A stretch of DNA of 44,771 nt from assembly GCA_022801435.1 (NCBI GenBank), contig JAAWSG010000015.1, positions 1 through 44,771 of the forward strand. Reading direction: 5' to 3'. Position numbers and translations under genes: made by a program. Source of the DNA: Lawsonibacter sp. (GTDB lineage Bacteria > Bacillota > Clostridia > Oscillospirales > Oscillospiraceae). The notes beneath the pieces were generated by a model. It saw nothing but the letters and a program-made list of their open reading frames with translations, made no database searches and had not been told where the DNA came from. Below are positions 1 through 8,508 of this stretch, piece after piece (position 1 is the first letter of the stretch; each line of letters begins with the position of its first letter).

Positions 1-1
1 T

Positions 2-196
2 GAGATCTTCGACTACAACACCCTGAAGGATCATCCCTTCATCGACAAGGACACCATCGGCCTGAGCGGCTCCCCCACCAACATCCTGACCTCCTTCACG
101 CCTCCCCAGAAGGGCGCGGGCATGATGCTGGAGGGGGCTGACAAGGCCACCTGCGAGAAGCTGGCCGGCATTTTGGCCAAAAAGCACATGATCTGA
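2..196 (+). CDS. etfB: Electron transfer flavoprotein beta subunit, 3' end (partial)
   Basis: Only the last 64 codons lie in the window; the gene begins before base 1 and stops with TGA at 194-196. The tail contains GSPTNILTSFTPPQKGAGMM and ends in LAGILAKKHMI, which fits the C-terminal arm of EtfB, the part that wraps around the alpha subunit. EtfB binds AMP or FAD and in butyrate producers pairs with EtfA and butyryl-CoA dehydrogenase for electron bifurcation. That role is family knowledge and is not shown by this fragment alone. The etfA start codon follows 17 bases later in the same direction, the standard etfB-etfA order, which supports the call. Confidence 0.85.
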   Translation, partial: EIFDYNTLKDHPFIDKDTIGLSGSPTNILTSFTPPQKGAGMMLEGADKATCEKLAGILAKKHMI

Positions 197-213
197 GAAG
201 GGAGTTTGTAAAA

Positions 214-1353
214 ATGTCTACTTTTAACAGTTCCGATATCGCTGCCTTCAAGGGCGGCGTCTGGGTCTTCTGCGAGCAGCGGCAGGGCAGCATGATGCCC
301 ACCTCCTTTGAGCTGATCTCCGAGGGCCGCAAGCTGGCCGACGAGCTGGGCACCAAGCTGTACGGCATCCTCCTGGGCAAGGGCATCGAGGGCATCGCCA
401 AGGAGCTGGGCGGCTACGGCGCGGACGGCGTGTATGTCTGCGACCACCCCCTGCTGGAGAACTACACCACTGACGGCTACACCAAGGTCATCTGTGACGT
501 GATTGAGGAGTACAAGCCCGAGATCATGCTCATCGGCGCCACCAACATCGGCCGTGACCTGGGCCCCCGGTGCGCCGCCCGCCTGCACACCGGCCTGTGC
601 GCCGACTGTACCCACCTGGACGTGGATATGGGCATCTACAAGGACTTCCTGAAGGAGAACTCCACCCTGGCCCCCGAGCGTATTGACGCCACCAGCCACG
701 CCGTGGTGCTGGGCCAGAAGCACGACGTCTCCCGGGACCTGAAGATGACCCGTCCCGCGTTCGGCGGACACCTGATGGCCTCCATCATCTGCCCCCGGTT
801 CCGTCCCGCCATGGCCACCGTCCGGCCCGGCGTGATGAAGAAGGCCGCCTTCGACCAGGCCAAGGCGGACGCCTGCGAGATCATTAAGCCCGCGTTCTCC
901 CTCACCGAGGCTGATATGAACACCGAGGTCGTCGAGGTGGTCAAGGCCGCCAAGAAGCTGGTGGACCTCATCGGCGCTGACGTGGTGGTCTCCGTGGGCC
1001 GCGGCATCTCCAAGGACGTGGAGGGCGGCATCAAGCTGGCTGAGGAGCTGGCTGAGGTCCTGGGCGGCGTCGTGGGCGGCTCCCGTGCCACCATCGACTC
1101 CGGCTGGCTGTCCGCCGACCATCAGGTGGGCCAGACCGGCAAGACCGTCCACCCCAAGATCTACGTGGCTCTGGGCATCTCCGGCGCTATCCAGCACAAG
1201 GCCGGAATGCAGGACTCCGAGTGCATCATCGCCGTGAACAAGAACGACACCGCCCCCATCTTCGAGATCGCCGACTACGGCATCTGCGGCGACCTGTTCA
1301 AGGTCACCCCCATGCTCATTGAGGCGATCAAGGCTGCCAAGGCCGCGAAATAA
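214..1353 (+). CDS. etfA: Electron transfer flavoprotein alpha subunit
   Basis: 379 residues; the ATG has a GAAGGGAG ribosome site at 197-204. The C-terminal FAD domain is unmistakable: GGSRATIDSGW, then QVGQTGKTVHPKIYVALGIS, then GAIQHKAGMQDS, ending in APIFEIADYGICGDLF. The N-terminal half is the alpha/beta domain, with ATNIGRDLGPRCAARL and GLCADCTHLDVD. Compared with the usual EtfA of about 335 residues there are roughly 25-30 extra residues between the CTHLDVD segment and TRPAFGG (bases about 640-760). With EtfB it carries electrons for butyryl-CoA dehydrogenase. It is the last gene of its transcript, ending in a strong terminator at 1377-1411. Confidence 0.96.
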   Translation: MSTFNSSDIAAFKGGVWVFCEQRQGSMMPTSFELISEGRKLADELGTKLYGILLGKGIEGIAKELGGYGADGVYVCDHPLLENYTTDGYTKVICDVIEEYKPEIMLIGATNIGRDLGPRCAARLHTGLCADCTHLDVDMGIYKDFLKENSTLAPERIDATSHAVVLGQKHDVSRDLKMTRPAFGGHLMASIICPRFRPAMATVRPGVMKKAAFDQAKADACEIIKPAFSLTEADMNTEVVEVVKAAKKLVDLIGADVVVSVGRGISKDVEGGIKLAEELAEVLGGVVGGSRATIDSGWLSADHQVGQTGKTVHPKIYVALGISGAIQHKAGMQDSECIIAVNKNDTAPIFEIADYGICGDLFKVTPMLIEAIKAAKAAK

Positions 1354-1376
1354 ATTTCCCTCCCGTACATCGAACG

Positions 1377-1411
1377 CTCCCCCGCCTCTCCGGAGGCGGG
1401 GGAGTCTTTTT
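1377..1411 (+). terminator. Intrinsic terminator after etfA
   Basis: A perfect 12-bp stem (CTCCCCCGCCTC at 1377-1388 with its complement at 1393-1404) with a 4-base loop is followed by TCTTTTT. It lies 23 bases past the etfA stop and ends the etf transcript before the convergent hbd gene. Confidence 0.93.
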
Positions 1412-1445
1412 CCCAGGCAGGGACACGCGCCCCTGCAACGGCGGC

Positions 1446-1483
1446 GAAAAACCGCGCCCCGGAGCAAATTCCAGGGCGCGGTT
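1446..1483 (-). terminator. Intrinsic terminator after hbd
   Basis: Read on the minus strand, AACCGCGCCC (1483-1474) pairs with its complement at 1459-1450, followed by a run of T (plus-strand AAAA at 1447-1450). It lies 16 bases past the hbd stop. With the etfA terminator it separates two convergent transcripts. Confidence 0.88.
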
Positions 1484-1498
1484 CTGTCATTTGAGAAA

Positions 1499-2335
1499 TT
1501 ACTTGCTGTAGTCGTAAAAGCCCTTGCCGGACTTGCGGCCCAGCATCCCGCCGCGGACCATCTTGCGCAGCAGCAGGGAGGCGCGGTACTTGGAATCGCC
1601 GGTCTCCGCATACAGGGTGTCCATAATGGCCAGGCACACGTCCAGACCCACCAGGTCGCCCAGAGCCAGGGGGCCCATGGGGTGGTTGGCGCCCAGCTTC
1701 ATAGCGGTGTCGATGCCCTCCGCGGAGGCGACGCCGGTGTAGAGCAGGTCAGCGGCCTCGTTAATCATGGGGATGAGGATCTTATTGACCACAAAGCCGG
1801 GGGCCTCGGCGACCTCGACGGGCTCCTTGCCGATCTCCACGGTGAGGTTCTTGATGAAGTCGAAGGTCTCCTGGGTGGTGTTGGCCCCCCGGATGATCTC
1901 CACCAGCTTCATGCTGGGCACGGGGTTGAAGAAGTGCATTCCGATGACGGGGTGCTTCAGGCCCAGCGCCATCTCGGTGATGGACAGGGAGGAGGTGTTG
2001 GAGGCGAAGATGGCGTCCTCCTTGCACATGGCGTCCAGCTCGTTGAGCAGCTCCTTCTTGGTGGCCATATCCTCCTTGACGCACTCGATGATGAGGTCGG
2101 CGTCGGCAGCGGCGGACTTCTCCTCCACCAGAACATTGGCCAGCAGGGCGTCCATGGCCTCCTGGGTCATCTTGCCCTTCTCCACCCGCTTGGCGAGAGA
2201 CTTGGCCAGCTTGTCCTTGTGCCGCTGGGCGGAAGCCACGCTGCTGGCGTACATCAGGGCGGTATGTCCCTTGGCCGCGAAGACCTGAGCGATGCCGCTG
2301 CCCATTGTACCGGCGCCGAAAATTGCAACTTTCAT
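1499..2335 (-). CDS. hbd: 3-hydroxybutyryl-CoA dehydrogenase
   Basis: 278 residues, the normal length for Hbd (C. acetobutylicum about 282). It reduces acetoacetyl-CoA to 3-hydroxybutyryl-CoA in butyrate synthesis, in the cytosol. The Rossmann motif [11 protein letters not shown] is at residues 7-17, [10 protein letters not shown] at 112-121, the catalytic region GMHFFNP with His134, and the C-terminal domain ends [13 protein letters not shown]. The start is fixed by AGGAGG at 2345-2350, nine bases upstream of the ATG; an open frame extends further upstream but its sequence is not Hbd-like. Oddity: the end of the second beta strand reads [13 protein letters not shown], without the acidic residue that normally holds the NAD ribose. 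This suggests NADP(H) use (see findings). Confidence 0.96.
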   Translation of the reverse strand: MKVAIFGAGTMGSGIAQVFAAKGHTALMYASSVASAQRHKDKLAKSLAKRVEKGKMTQEAMDALLANVLVEEKSAAADADLIIECVKEDMATKKELLNELDAMCKEDAIFASNTSSLSITEMALGLKHPVIGMHFFNPVPSMKLVEIIRGANTTQETFDFIKNLTVEIGKEPVEVAEAPGFVVNKILIPMINEAADLLYTGVASAEGIDTAMKLGANHPMGPLALGDLVGLDVCLAIMDTLYAETGDSKYRASLLLRKMVRGGMLGRKSGKGFYDYSK

Positions 2336-2423
2336 GGGTGTGTTCCTCCTAAAGATAAATATTTTTGCCGGAGATATTTTGGGGGAGCAGTCCGGAGTGT
2401 CCGGTTCCCTTTTGCCTGCCTCT

Positions 2424-2452
2424 AGTATACCTGTTTTTTCCCTCCAGCGCAA
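2424..2452 (-). promoter_or_regulatory. Promoter of hbd
   Basis: On the minus strand TTGCGC (2452-2447) and TATACT (2429-2424) are separated by exactly 17 bases. The implied transcript start near 2417 gives a leader of about 80 nt before hbd. It sits just downstream of the lipoprotein gene that ends at 2478, so hbd has its own promoter. Confidence 0.75.
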
Positions 2453-2477
2453 GAGGGAAAGCGGAAAATCACGGAAA

Positions 2478-4466
2478 TCAATTTCCATCCTCCAGAGGCG
2501 CGGTGAGCACCAGGCGGCTGAGGGTATCGTCCTCAAAGAAGAAGACCAGGCTGGCGCGGGTCTCGGGCGTTCCGGCGCAGTACCACAGATAGTCCCCCTC
2601 CAGGCCGGGGAAGGGCTCGTCCCGCAGCTCGGGGTAGCGCTCCCGCACCTTGTCCCGGGAATCCCCCATTTTGACCCCCCGGGTGGTGGGGAGGCGGCGG
2701 GTGGTGTCCAGGCGGGTACAGAACCGGTTGTTCCAGCCGGCGCGGATGTAATGGGCCTCATAGCGGTCCCCCGTCTCGACCCAGCCGTCCATGGTCTCCG
2801 CGGACCCCTGGGCGGTGAACACCCCGTCAAAATTCCCCGGGCCGTAGGCGGTGGGGTTCTCGGGGTATTGCAGGTCCCACAGGGCCACCTCATAGTCCAG
2901 AAGTCCGTGGGCGGCGGCCCGGGTCTGGGCGTCCAGGATATTGATCTCCGACTCGGGCATGGTGCAGACGCACATCTCAAAGGAGCGGAAGGAGGACAGC
3001 TTGAAAAATCCCAGCCGGGCGGGCTGCTTCTCCCAGGTCCCGTTCTGGAGGCTGGAGGTCTCTATGGCGTACACCCCCATCCAGTGGGGCTCCTCCACAC
3101 AGAAGTACCGGGGCTCCATAGCGTCGATACGCAATGTGAATCCCTCCCGCGCCAGGCACTCCTCCGCCAGGGTCCAGGCCTGCTGGGGGACGGGGACTTT
3201 TGTAAAAATATCCGCCAGCCTGGGCCGGGCGGTGAGGTAACCAGCATCGTACAGAGCCTCCACGGCGTACCAGTTGTAGGGGGACAGGCCGGCCAGCAGC
3301 TCCTGCTCCGGCGGGGACTCCAAGGGGTAGCCGTCGTAGAAGGTGGTAAGGAAGGTCAGTTTATCCCTCTCCTGGAGGAAGAGAAGGTGGGTCTGGCCGT
3401 CCATGTAGGAGGACTCCCCCGGGTCGCCGTAGTCCAGATCCCAGGCCACCAGAGTCAGGTCCTCCCGGTCCCGCCACTCCCGGCACAGGGACAGCTGGGA
3501 GAAGTCGCTCCACCGGGCCGTCTCCTCCAGGCGGAGGATGGGCGTGCCGGCGGTGGGGACCCCCTCCCACTCCGCCCCGTCAATATACTCCCTTGCGGCG
3601 GTGTATACCGGCTCCGGGGTGGGGTCTGCCTCTCCATCGGCGAAGTGGACCACCCCTAAATACTCCCACTGGGGCACGCCCCGCCATTTTGGGTCCATAC
3701 TGGTCCAGCCGGGGGTGCGCCGGTAGACCTCCACCAGACCGGGGCGGGGCAGGTATTTGTGGTCCCCCCAGCTTTCCCACTGGGACAGGCGCTCTGGTAC
3801 GTCCTCCAGCTGCTTCCGGCCGGTTTCGGGCACCTCGTCCACCTGGGTCAGGGTTTTGCCGTCGAACTGGAAGTACATAGGCGGGCCGGAGGTCTCCTCG
3901 CCGGTGTAGGTGGTGGAGTTGGCGCAGAGCAGGTGGAGGACGTTCCCCTCCTCCCAGACGGACCACAGCCCCGAATCGCCGCCCACCTCGTAGAAGTCGG
4001 TGAGCGCGCCCTCCTGGTCGAAGCACCCCAGGAGGAGATTTCGGAATCCTCCCGTGTGCGCTCCGGGGGTCCAGGCGGCCAGGAGCAGATTTTTCTCCTC
4101 GCCCGCCATGTTGAAGAGGACCTCGCCGCCGCCGTAGTCCGGGGAGTAGTCCTCCCGCTGTTCAAAGAGGGTCTGGACGGCCTTCTCCCAGTAGAGCATC
4201 CAGCGGGCCTCGCCGTCGGCCAGACCGTCCCCGGAGGAGCTGTCCCCGGCCGGGACGCTGGAGGAGTTGGGGGTTTCCTCCTCTCCCCGCTGGCAGGAGA
4301 CCAGATTCCCGCACAGCAGGCACAGGGTGAAGACCAGGGCCAGAAGGGGTACCGGGGGCCTCCGCTTGGGGCCGGAAAAAAGGTTTTTCAGCCGCCCCTC
4401 GGTCTCCTTGGCGGAACCGGACAGGCGGGTGGAAAATGGGGTGCGGGGAATTTTGTTGTGAGACAT
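2478..4466 (-). CDS. Large lipoprotein with BlaR1-juxtamembrane-like N-terminal cassette
   Basis: 662 residues, no family recognised for the main body. Residues 1-57 form the cassette shared with the products of 5993-7363 and 7394-8467: [13 protein letters not shown], a charged helix, then a hydrophobic stretch (about 40-57) ending in the lipobox LVSC with Cys58. After it comes an acidic, Ser-rich linker and a large, Trp-rich outer domain. The last 65 residues ([20 protein letters not shown], then [15 protein letters not shown]) resemble a small SmpA/BamE-like fold often seen at the end of clostridial lipoproteins; that is inference. The ribosome site AAAGGAG lies in a segment conserved upstream of all three cassette genes. 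It is the last gene of the BlaI/M56 block and no clear terminator follows. Confidence 0.8.
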   Translation of the reverse strand: MSHNKIPRTPFSTRLSGSAKETEGRLKNLFSGPKRRPPVPLLALVFTLCLLCGNLVSCQRGEEETPNSSSVPAGDSSSGDGLADGEARWMLYWEKAVQTLFEQREDYSPDYGGGEVLFNMAGEEKNLLLAAWTPGAHTGGFRNLLLGCFDQEGALTDFYEVGGDSGLWSVWEEGNVLHLLCANSTTYTGEETSGPPMYFQFDGKTLTQVDEVPETGRKQLEDVPERLSQWESWGDHKYLPRPGLVEVYRRTPGWTSMDPKWRGVPQWEYLGVVHFADGEADPTPEPVYTAAREYIDGAEWEGVPTAGTPILRLEETARWSDFSQLSLCREWRDREDLTLVAWDLDYGDPGESSYMDGQTHLLFLQERDKLTFLTTFYDGYPLESPPEQELLAGLSPYNWYAVEALYDAGYLTARPRLADIFTKVPVPQQAWTLAEECLAREGFTLRIDAMEPRYFCVEEPHWMGVYAIETSSLQNGTWEKQPARLGFFKLSSFRSFEMCVCTMPESEINILDAQTRAAAHGLLDYEVALWDLQYPENPTAYGPGNFDGVFTAQGSAETMDGWVETGDRYEAHYIRAGWNNRFCTRLDTTRRLPTTRGVKMGDSRDKVRERYPELRDEPFPGLEGDYLWYCAGTPETRASLVFFFEDDTLSRLVLTAPLEDGN

Positions 4467-4477
4467 AGGAACTCCTT

Positions 4478-4497
4478 TCTTTACATGTCTTTACATG
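4478..4497. repeat. Tandem 10-bp direct repeat upstream of a lipoprotein gene
   Basis: TCTTTACATG occurs twice in immediate succession, directly upstream of the ribosome site of the lipoprotein gene that starts at 4466. It could be a slippage product or a protein-binding site. It does not match the inverted repeat at the blaI promoter. Confidence 0.6.
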
Positions 4498-4517
4498 GTG
4501 AAGCGTTCCGTTGACGT

Positions 4518-4637
4518 ATGTAGGGACACGACTTGTCGTGTCCGCAGAATAACGACCGCGTATCTGTAGAATAACATGGGTCTGGCTATTGCCGTCTTTC
4601 CATTTTATAGTGGATGCGGCAAGTCGTGTCCCTGCAT
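4518..4637. repeat. MITE-like element with 18-bp terminal inverted repeats
   Basis: The left end ATGTAGGGACACGACTTG (4518-4535) and the reverse complement of the right end (4620-4637), ATGCAGGGACACGACTTG, differ at one base. The 120-bp unit carries no reading frame worth calling. Just inside the left arm is the palindrome ACACGAC-TT-GTCGTGT. Shorter copies of the same arm occur at 10731-10757 and 19834-19863. Together with the repeat at 4478-4497 it fills most of the 4467-4662 gap between two lipoprotein genes. Confidence 0.65.
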
Positions 4638-4662
4638 GTTCGCAGGATCGAGGCGTGTCCGT

Positions 4663-5949
4663 CTATCCCGGCCCGTCCCCGTCCCAGCCCGTGGTCTCCG
4701 ACCGGAGCAGGGTCAGCCCGCCGTCCCTGTCAAATTCATACCGGTTGGTGGTGGTCACGCCGTTGCCCTCGTTGATCCGCTCCACCACCTGACCGGTCTC
4801 CGGGTCCACCTCCACCGGGGCGCACAGGACGGCCAGAGGGACAAAGCGCTCCGCCTCCCCATCCCACAGGAAGTAGAGGTAGGGCAGGTTCCGGCCCGGC
4901 ATCGTGTCGCAGAACAGGCCAAAATCCCGGGTGTCATCCCCATTAAGATACAGAAGCAGGGGCTTGCCCAGCTCGGAGCAGCCGCTGCTGAGTTCATCGT
5001 GGACAAACAGCCCCCAATCCGCCAGTTCACGCCAGTCCTGGGGGAGGAGGGTCTGGAGGAGGGCGGTCCCCCGGTAGACGGAGATCTTCTCCACCTTGAA
5101 GCAGTCCCAGCCGTACTCGCTCTCCAGGCGGCGCTCCTCCAGCACCAGCTTCAGCTCGTCCCCGTTGAGGTAGTCCACCAGCACCTCCTCGGTCCTCGCC
5201 GCCTGGGCGCGGGCGTAGGCCAGGAGGGCGGACAGGTCCAGCTCCATGGTGTGCTCGGGCGAGTCGTCCCCCTGCCAATAGACGGCCAGGGACCCGCTCC
5301 CCTCCAGCGCCTCCAGGGACAGGCTCACCGACGCCTCCCAGGACAGCCCCAGGAAGTGCTCCACCGCATCCCGGAGGGGACGGCAGAACACCCGCCCGTC
5401 CTCCTCCTGCCAGTAGAGGGCCGCCCCGCCCCGGGTCCCGTCGTAGCCGAAGGGATAGGCGGACAGAAGGAGATCGAACCCGTCCACCCGGGCGGTGTAG
5501 AGGTCCCCCTGACACTCGGCGATGAGGTCGGGGACCCCTCCGTCGTGGCGGAAGAACCGGACGGTGGGCTTTTTCCGCTCGGTGTGCTCCGCCCGGGAGA
5601 AGAGCGCCGCCCCGCTGCACCCCATCACGTCCTGGAAGGGGTAGAGGAGAATGTCGTCCTCCTCCACGCCGTAGGGGTTGTAGTACAGGCTGGTCCAGGT
5701 CTCCTGCGCCCCGGTCTCCAGGTCCCGGCACACCAGGCTGGTGGTCTGGGAGTAGTCATGTACGCTGGGGCTGTCCTCCAAGGTCAGCTCCCACCGGCCC
5801 TCCAGGGTGAGGGAGCGGGCCCCCTCCCCGGACAGGGTGTAGGGGACCAGTCTGGCGCGCTCCTCGGAAACCGGGTCCTCCCCGGGGGCGGCCTGGCAGG
5901 CGGTCAGGCACAGGCACAAGAGCAGGGTCAAAACGATGCTTCTTTTCAT
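4663..5949 (-). CDS. Lipoprotein of unknown function
   Basis: 428 residues. A compact signal peptide ends in lipobox LTAC with Cys18, so the protein should be anchored on the outer face of the membrane. It lacks the cassette of its three neighbours. The body is acidic and Trp/Tyr-rich, with no catalytic motif that I recognise; segments such as RYEFDRDGGLTLLRSE near the C-terminus suggest beta-rich repeats. The start is supported by AGAGGAAA seven bases upstream. It is third from last in the minus-strand block that begins with blaI, 43 bases downstream of the next lipoprotein gene, so it is likely co-transcribed and may act with them. Function is unknown. Confidence 0.78.
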   Translation of the reverse strand: MKRSIVLTLLLCLCLTACQAAPGEDPVSEERARLVPYTLSGEGARSLTLEGRWELTLEDSPSVHDYSQTTSLVCRDLETGAQETWTSLYYNPYGVEEDDILLYPFQDVMGCSGAALFSRAEHTERKKPTVRFFRHDGGVPDLIAECQGDLYTARVDGFDLLLSAYPFGYDGTRGGAALYWQEEDGRVFCRPLRDAVEHFLGLSWEASVSLSLEALEGSGSLAVYWQGDDSPEHTMELDLSALLAYARAQAARTEEVLVDYLNGDELKLVLEERRLESEYGWDCFKVEKISVYRGTALLQTLLPQDWRELADWGLFVHDELSSGCSELGKPLLLYLNGDDTRDFGLFCDTMPGRNLPYLYFLWDGEAERFVPLAVLCAPVEVDPETGQVVERINEGNGVTTTNRYEFDRDGGLTLLRSETTGWDGDGPG

Positions 5950-5992
5950 GCGGTTTCCTCTTTCGTATGTATAGATGGGGTCAAACTTATGG

Positions 5993-7363
5993 TCAGGTCC
6001 CGCCGTAGGTGAAGAATCCGTACCCTGTTTTCAGGTTGAGCAGTCCCCAGCAGCCTAGGGCGTCGGGGAAGGCGGAGTCCGTTCCGTGCCGGCCAGGCCA
6101 CCAGGTCCAGAAATCATACGCCCCGTACAGCTCGGTCCCCGGCTTGTCCCCGGCGGCCTGGGGGGAGTAGAGCACGAACCCCGCCCCAGGATGCAAAAGC
6201 GCGCCGTCCTCCCCGTCCAGACCGTAAGGGCCGCTGTAAATATAGCGGAAGCCATCCAAAATTTCCACCTCCCCCACCGGGTGGCCGTCATCCAGGACCA
6301 GTTCCTCCAGGGCGAGGGACCAGGAGGCGTCCGTCAGCTGGGCAAAGGTTCCGAACCGGCCATGGAACTGGCAGACGTACCGGGTCCCGTTGGGGAAGCC
6401 GTCCCCGTCAGAGCCCATATCGGAGTCCACAAACAGACCGGTGAAGGAGCCGTCGGGGTTCAGGGTCAGCTCGGTGGACCAGGCGCCGACTCCGCTGGAA
6501 AAGCACATATTCAGAGGTTCGTCCATGGGCAGACGGTCCACGGGCTGGGGCACGGGGAAGGGGACGCTCTGACTCATAGCCCAGAGGAACCCCTTCAGGT
6601 TGTCCAGCAGAGTCCGCTCCGGGTCCCGGGTGAAGATTTCAGGGAAGCGATCCAGCCACTCCAGCGTCTCGGGCTGGGGGTACTCGGGGACCAGCTCCCC
6701 ATCTTTCTCGGACAGGAGGACGCTGTGGGCCAGCAGAGCGTTCAGCTCCTCCACATGGGCGGCGATGTTCTCCGGGATGAACTCCCCGTGGAAGGGGGCG
6801 GCGAAGTTGAGGTCGAAGCTGCAATCGTTCCACTGATAGGTCTCCTCAAACTCCCCGGAGAAGTCGGAGACGCTATAGGAATACAGAAAGGAATCCTGAT
6901 GTTCCTCCACATGGCGGCGCAGGATGTAGTCCTTCCCCTCCAGGGTACACAGGAGGACCCCCGGACTCTCCCGCTTGACGAGCTCCTCCCCCTCCCAGAA
7001 CTGCACCTCCTTGTCGATGTAGCCGCTGGGCCGGTGCTCGACCACCAGCCGTATCTCCTCCGGGACGCCGTTGCGGTTCAGGTCGGGGGCCAGGTCCTGG
7101 AGGGCGAGAACAGGAGCAGGGTCTGGTCCGGACTGGGAGGCATCCGTCAGCCCGCTGCCCGAACCGGCTTCAGCGGGCCGCTCCACCTGGCAGGACACCA
7201 GGTTCCCGCACAGCAGACAGGCGGCAAACACAGCGGCCAGGAATACCGCCGGAGGCCGCTTGCCGGGACCAGAAACAATGCGGCGCAGACGGCGCTCGGT
7301 CTCTCCAGCCTTCCCGGACAGGCGGGTGGAAAACGGGGTGCGGGGAATTTTGTTGTTGTTCAT
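5993..7363 (-). CDS. Lipoprotein with BlaR1-juxtamembrane-like cassette and Asn/Asp-rich sensor domain
   Basis: 456 residues. The first 58 carry the shared cassette ([13 protein letters not shown], then GETERRLRRIVSG, then a hydrophobic segment and lipobox LVSC). Next comes a linker and a domain beginning LAPDLNRNGVPEEIRLVVEH, a calcium-loop-like Asp/Asn motif. The C-terminal third (SSGVGAWSTELTLNPDGSFT, then FPNGTRYVCQFHGRF) is a beta-rich module. I recall similar modules at the C-termini of clostridial M56 sensors and lipoproteins; I could not search for them. The ribosome site is AAAGGAA, seven to eight bases before ATG. The cassette DNA is almost identical to that of 7394-8467 although the bodies are unrelated. 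Probably a membrane-anchored sensor or decoy partner of the M56 protease; inferred. Confidence 0.8.
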   Translation of the reverse strand: MNNNKIPRTPFSTRLSGKAGETERRLRRIVSGPGKRPPAVFLAAVFAACLLCGNLVSCQVERPAEAGSGSGLTDASQSGPDPAPVLALQDLAPDLNRNGVPEEIRLVVEHRPSGYIDKEVQFWEGEELVKRESPGVLLCTLEGKDYILRRHVEEHQDSFLYSYSVSDFSGEFEETYQWNDCSFDLNFAAPFHGEFIPENIAAHVEELNALLAHSVLLSEKDGELVPEYPQPETLEWLDRFPEIFTRDPERTLLDNLKGFLWAMSQSVPFPVPQPVDRLPMDEPLNMCFSSGVGAWSTELTLNPDGSFTGLFVDSDMGSDGDGFPNGTRYVCQFHGRFGTFAQLTDASWSLALEELVLDDGHPVGEVEILDGFRYIYSGPYGLDGEDGALLHPGAGFVLYSPQAAGDKPGTELYGAYDFWTWWPGRHGTDSAFPDALGCWGLLNLKTGYGFFTYGGT

Positions 7364-7393
7364 AAAAATTCCTTTCTTTGTCCCCCATGGGGT

Positions 7394-8467
7394 TCAGTCA
7401 TTGGAATTGGAAATCCGATCCGCCGGGCCCAGCCGGTAGCCGCCGTCCTCATAGACCACGGGGAAGTCCGCCCAGGCCAGGTATCCCAGGGTGTCGCAGG
7501 AGAAATCGAAGGTCAGGCGGCAGTACATCTGTCCCTCCCGCAGGTCAAAGCTCACCTGATTCCCGGCCTCCATCTCCCCCTGGAAGCGGTCGATGAGCCA
7601 CGGTTCAATGTCCAGCTCCAGCTCCTGGTCTCCGCTGGTCAGGCGGGCGCGGGCCCTGTCCGGGCTGTAGGACATCCGGAGGGGGAGCTCCGAGTAGTCA
7701 GGGAGGGTGTAGGTCATGGTATCCAGGTCGAAGATGTAGAGGGACTCCACATAAACCCCGGTCCCGTCCCCCCAGGCCAGGGTGAGCATAGCCTCGGGCT
7801 GGCCGTCCCCGTCGAAGTCCTCCACCGCCAGGAGGGGATTTTTGCTGTACTTGACGTTGGTCTCCCAGCACAGGGGGAAGTAGGCGGTCCGCTCCCCATA
7901 CCGGAGGACAACGCCGTCCCGCTGTAGGTGTTTGGACCCCCACACCTGGAGGCTGATATCCCAGTCCGTCCCCTGCGGCATCCCGCCGAAGACGAAGTAG
8001 ACGGTCACGTCCGTCCCCTCGTCCGCCGCCACGGGGAGGAGCATGTCCCGCCAAAAATCCCCCCGGAAGGGGCCGGGGTAGAGCTCCACCGGCTCCCGGG
8101 GCAGCTCCTCCGCCGGAATGTTCTGGAGCAGGGCGGCCTCCTCCTGAGTGAGCCACTGGAAGGGTTCATCCATGACGCATTCCGGGGAGATGAAGTTGTT
8201 CAGCTCCCCGGCCAGCCACTCCTCCTCCGGGGGAAGCATAGACTGAGAGGAGGCCGGCGGTTCAGAGCGCTCCGGGGCCTCCGCCTGGACCACCTGGCAG
8301 GAAACCAGGTTCCCGCACAGCAGACAGGCGGCAAACACAGCGGCCAGGAATACCACCGGAGGCCGCTTGCCGGGGCCAGCAACAATGCGGCGCAGGCGGC
8401 GCTCAGTCTCTCCGGCCTTCCCGGACAGGGGGGTGGAAAACGGGGTGGGGGGAATTTTGTGGTTCAT
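7394..8467 (-). CDS. Lipoprotein with BlaR1-juxtamembrane-like cassette, next to the M56 protease gene
   Basis: 357 residues. Residues 1-57 are the shared cassette (KIPPTPFSTPLSG, GETERRLRRIVAG, hydrophobic stretch, lipobox LVSC, Cys57). The body contains AVEDFDGDGQPEAMLTLAWG, an FG-GAP/calcium-loop-like motif, followed by a beta-rich C-terminal domain. It starts 41 bases after the stop of the M56 gene, in another frame, with ribosome site AAAGGAA. Its cassette matches the juxtamembrane helix and fourth membrane helix expected at the C-terminus of a full BlaR1-type protein, a part the neighbouring M56 protein lacks. I infer that it may be the detached sensor half. Confidence 0.8.
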   Translation of the reverse strand: MNHKIPPTPFSTPLSGKAGETERRLRRIVAGPGKRPPVVFLAAVFAACLLCGNLVSCQVVQAEAPERSEPPASSQSMLPPEEEWLAGELNNFISPECVMDEPFQWLTQEEAALLQNIPAEELPREPVELYPGPFRGDFWRDMLLPVAADEGTDVTVYFVFGGMPQGTDWDISLQVWGSKHLQRDGVVLRYGERTAYFPLCWETNVKYSKNPLLAVEDFDGDGQPEAMLTLAWGDGTGVYVESLYIFDLDTMTYTLPDYSELPLRMSYSPDRARARLTSGDQELELDIEPWLIDRFQGEMEAGNQVSFDLREGQMYCRLTFDFSCDTLGYLAWADFPVVYEDGGYRLGPADRISNSND

Positions 8468-8508
8468 AATAATTCCTTTCTTTCAATCCATGCAGTTGAC
8501 CTGTATCC

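Noticed and set aside
6086-7927. Long plus-strand frame across two lipoprotein genes
   Set aside because: It spans a gene junction, has no ribosome site or domain, and opposes well-supported lipoproteins.
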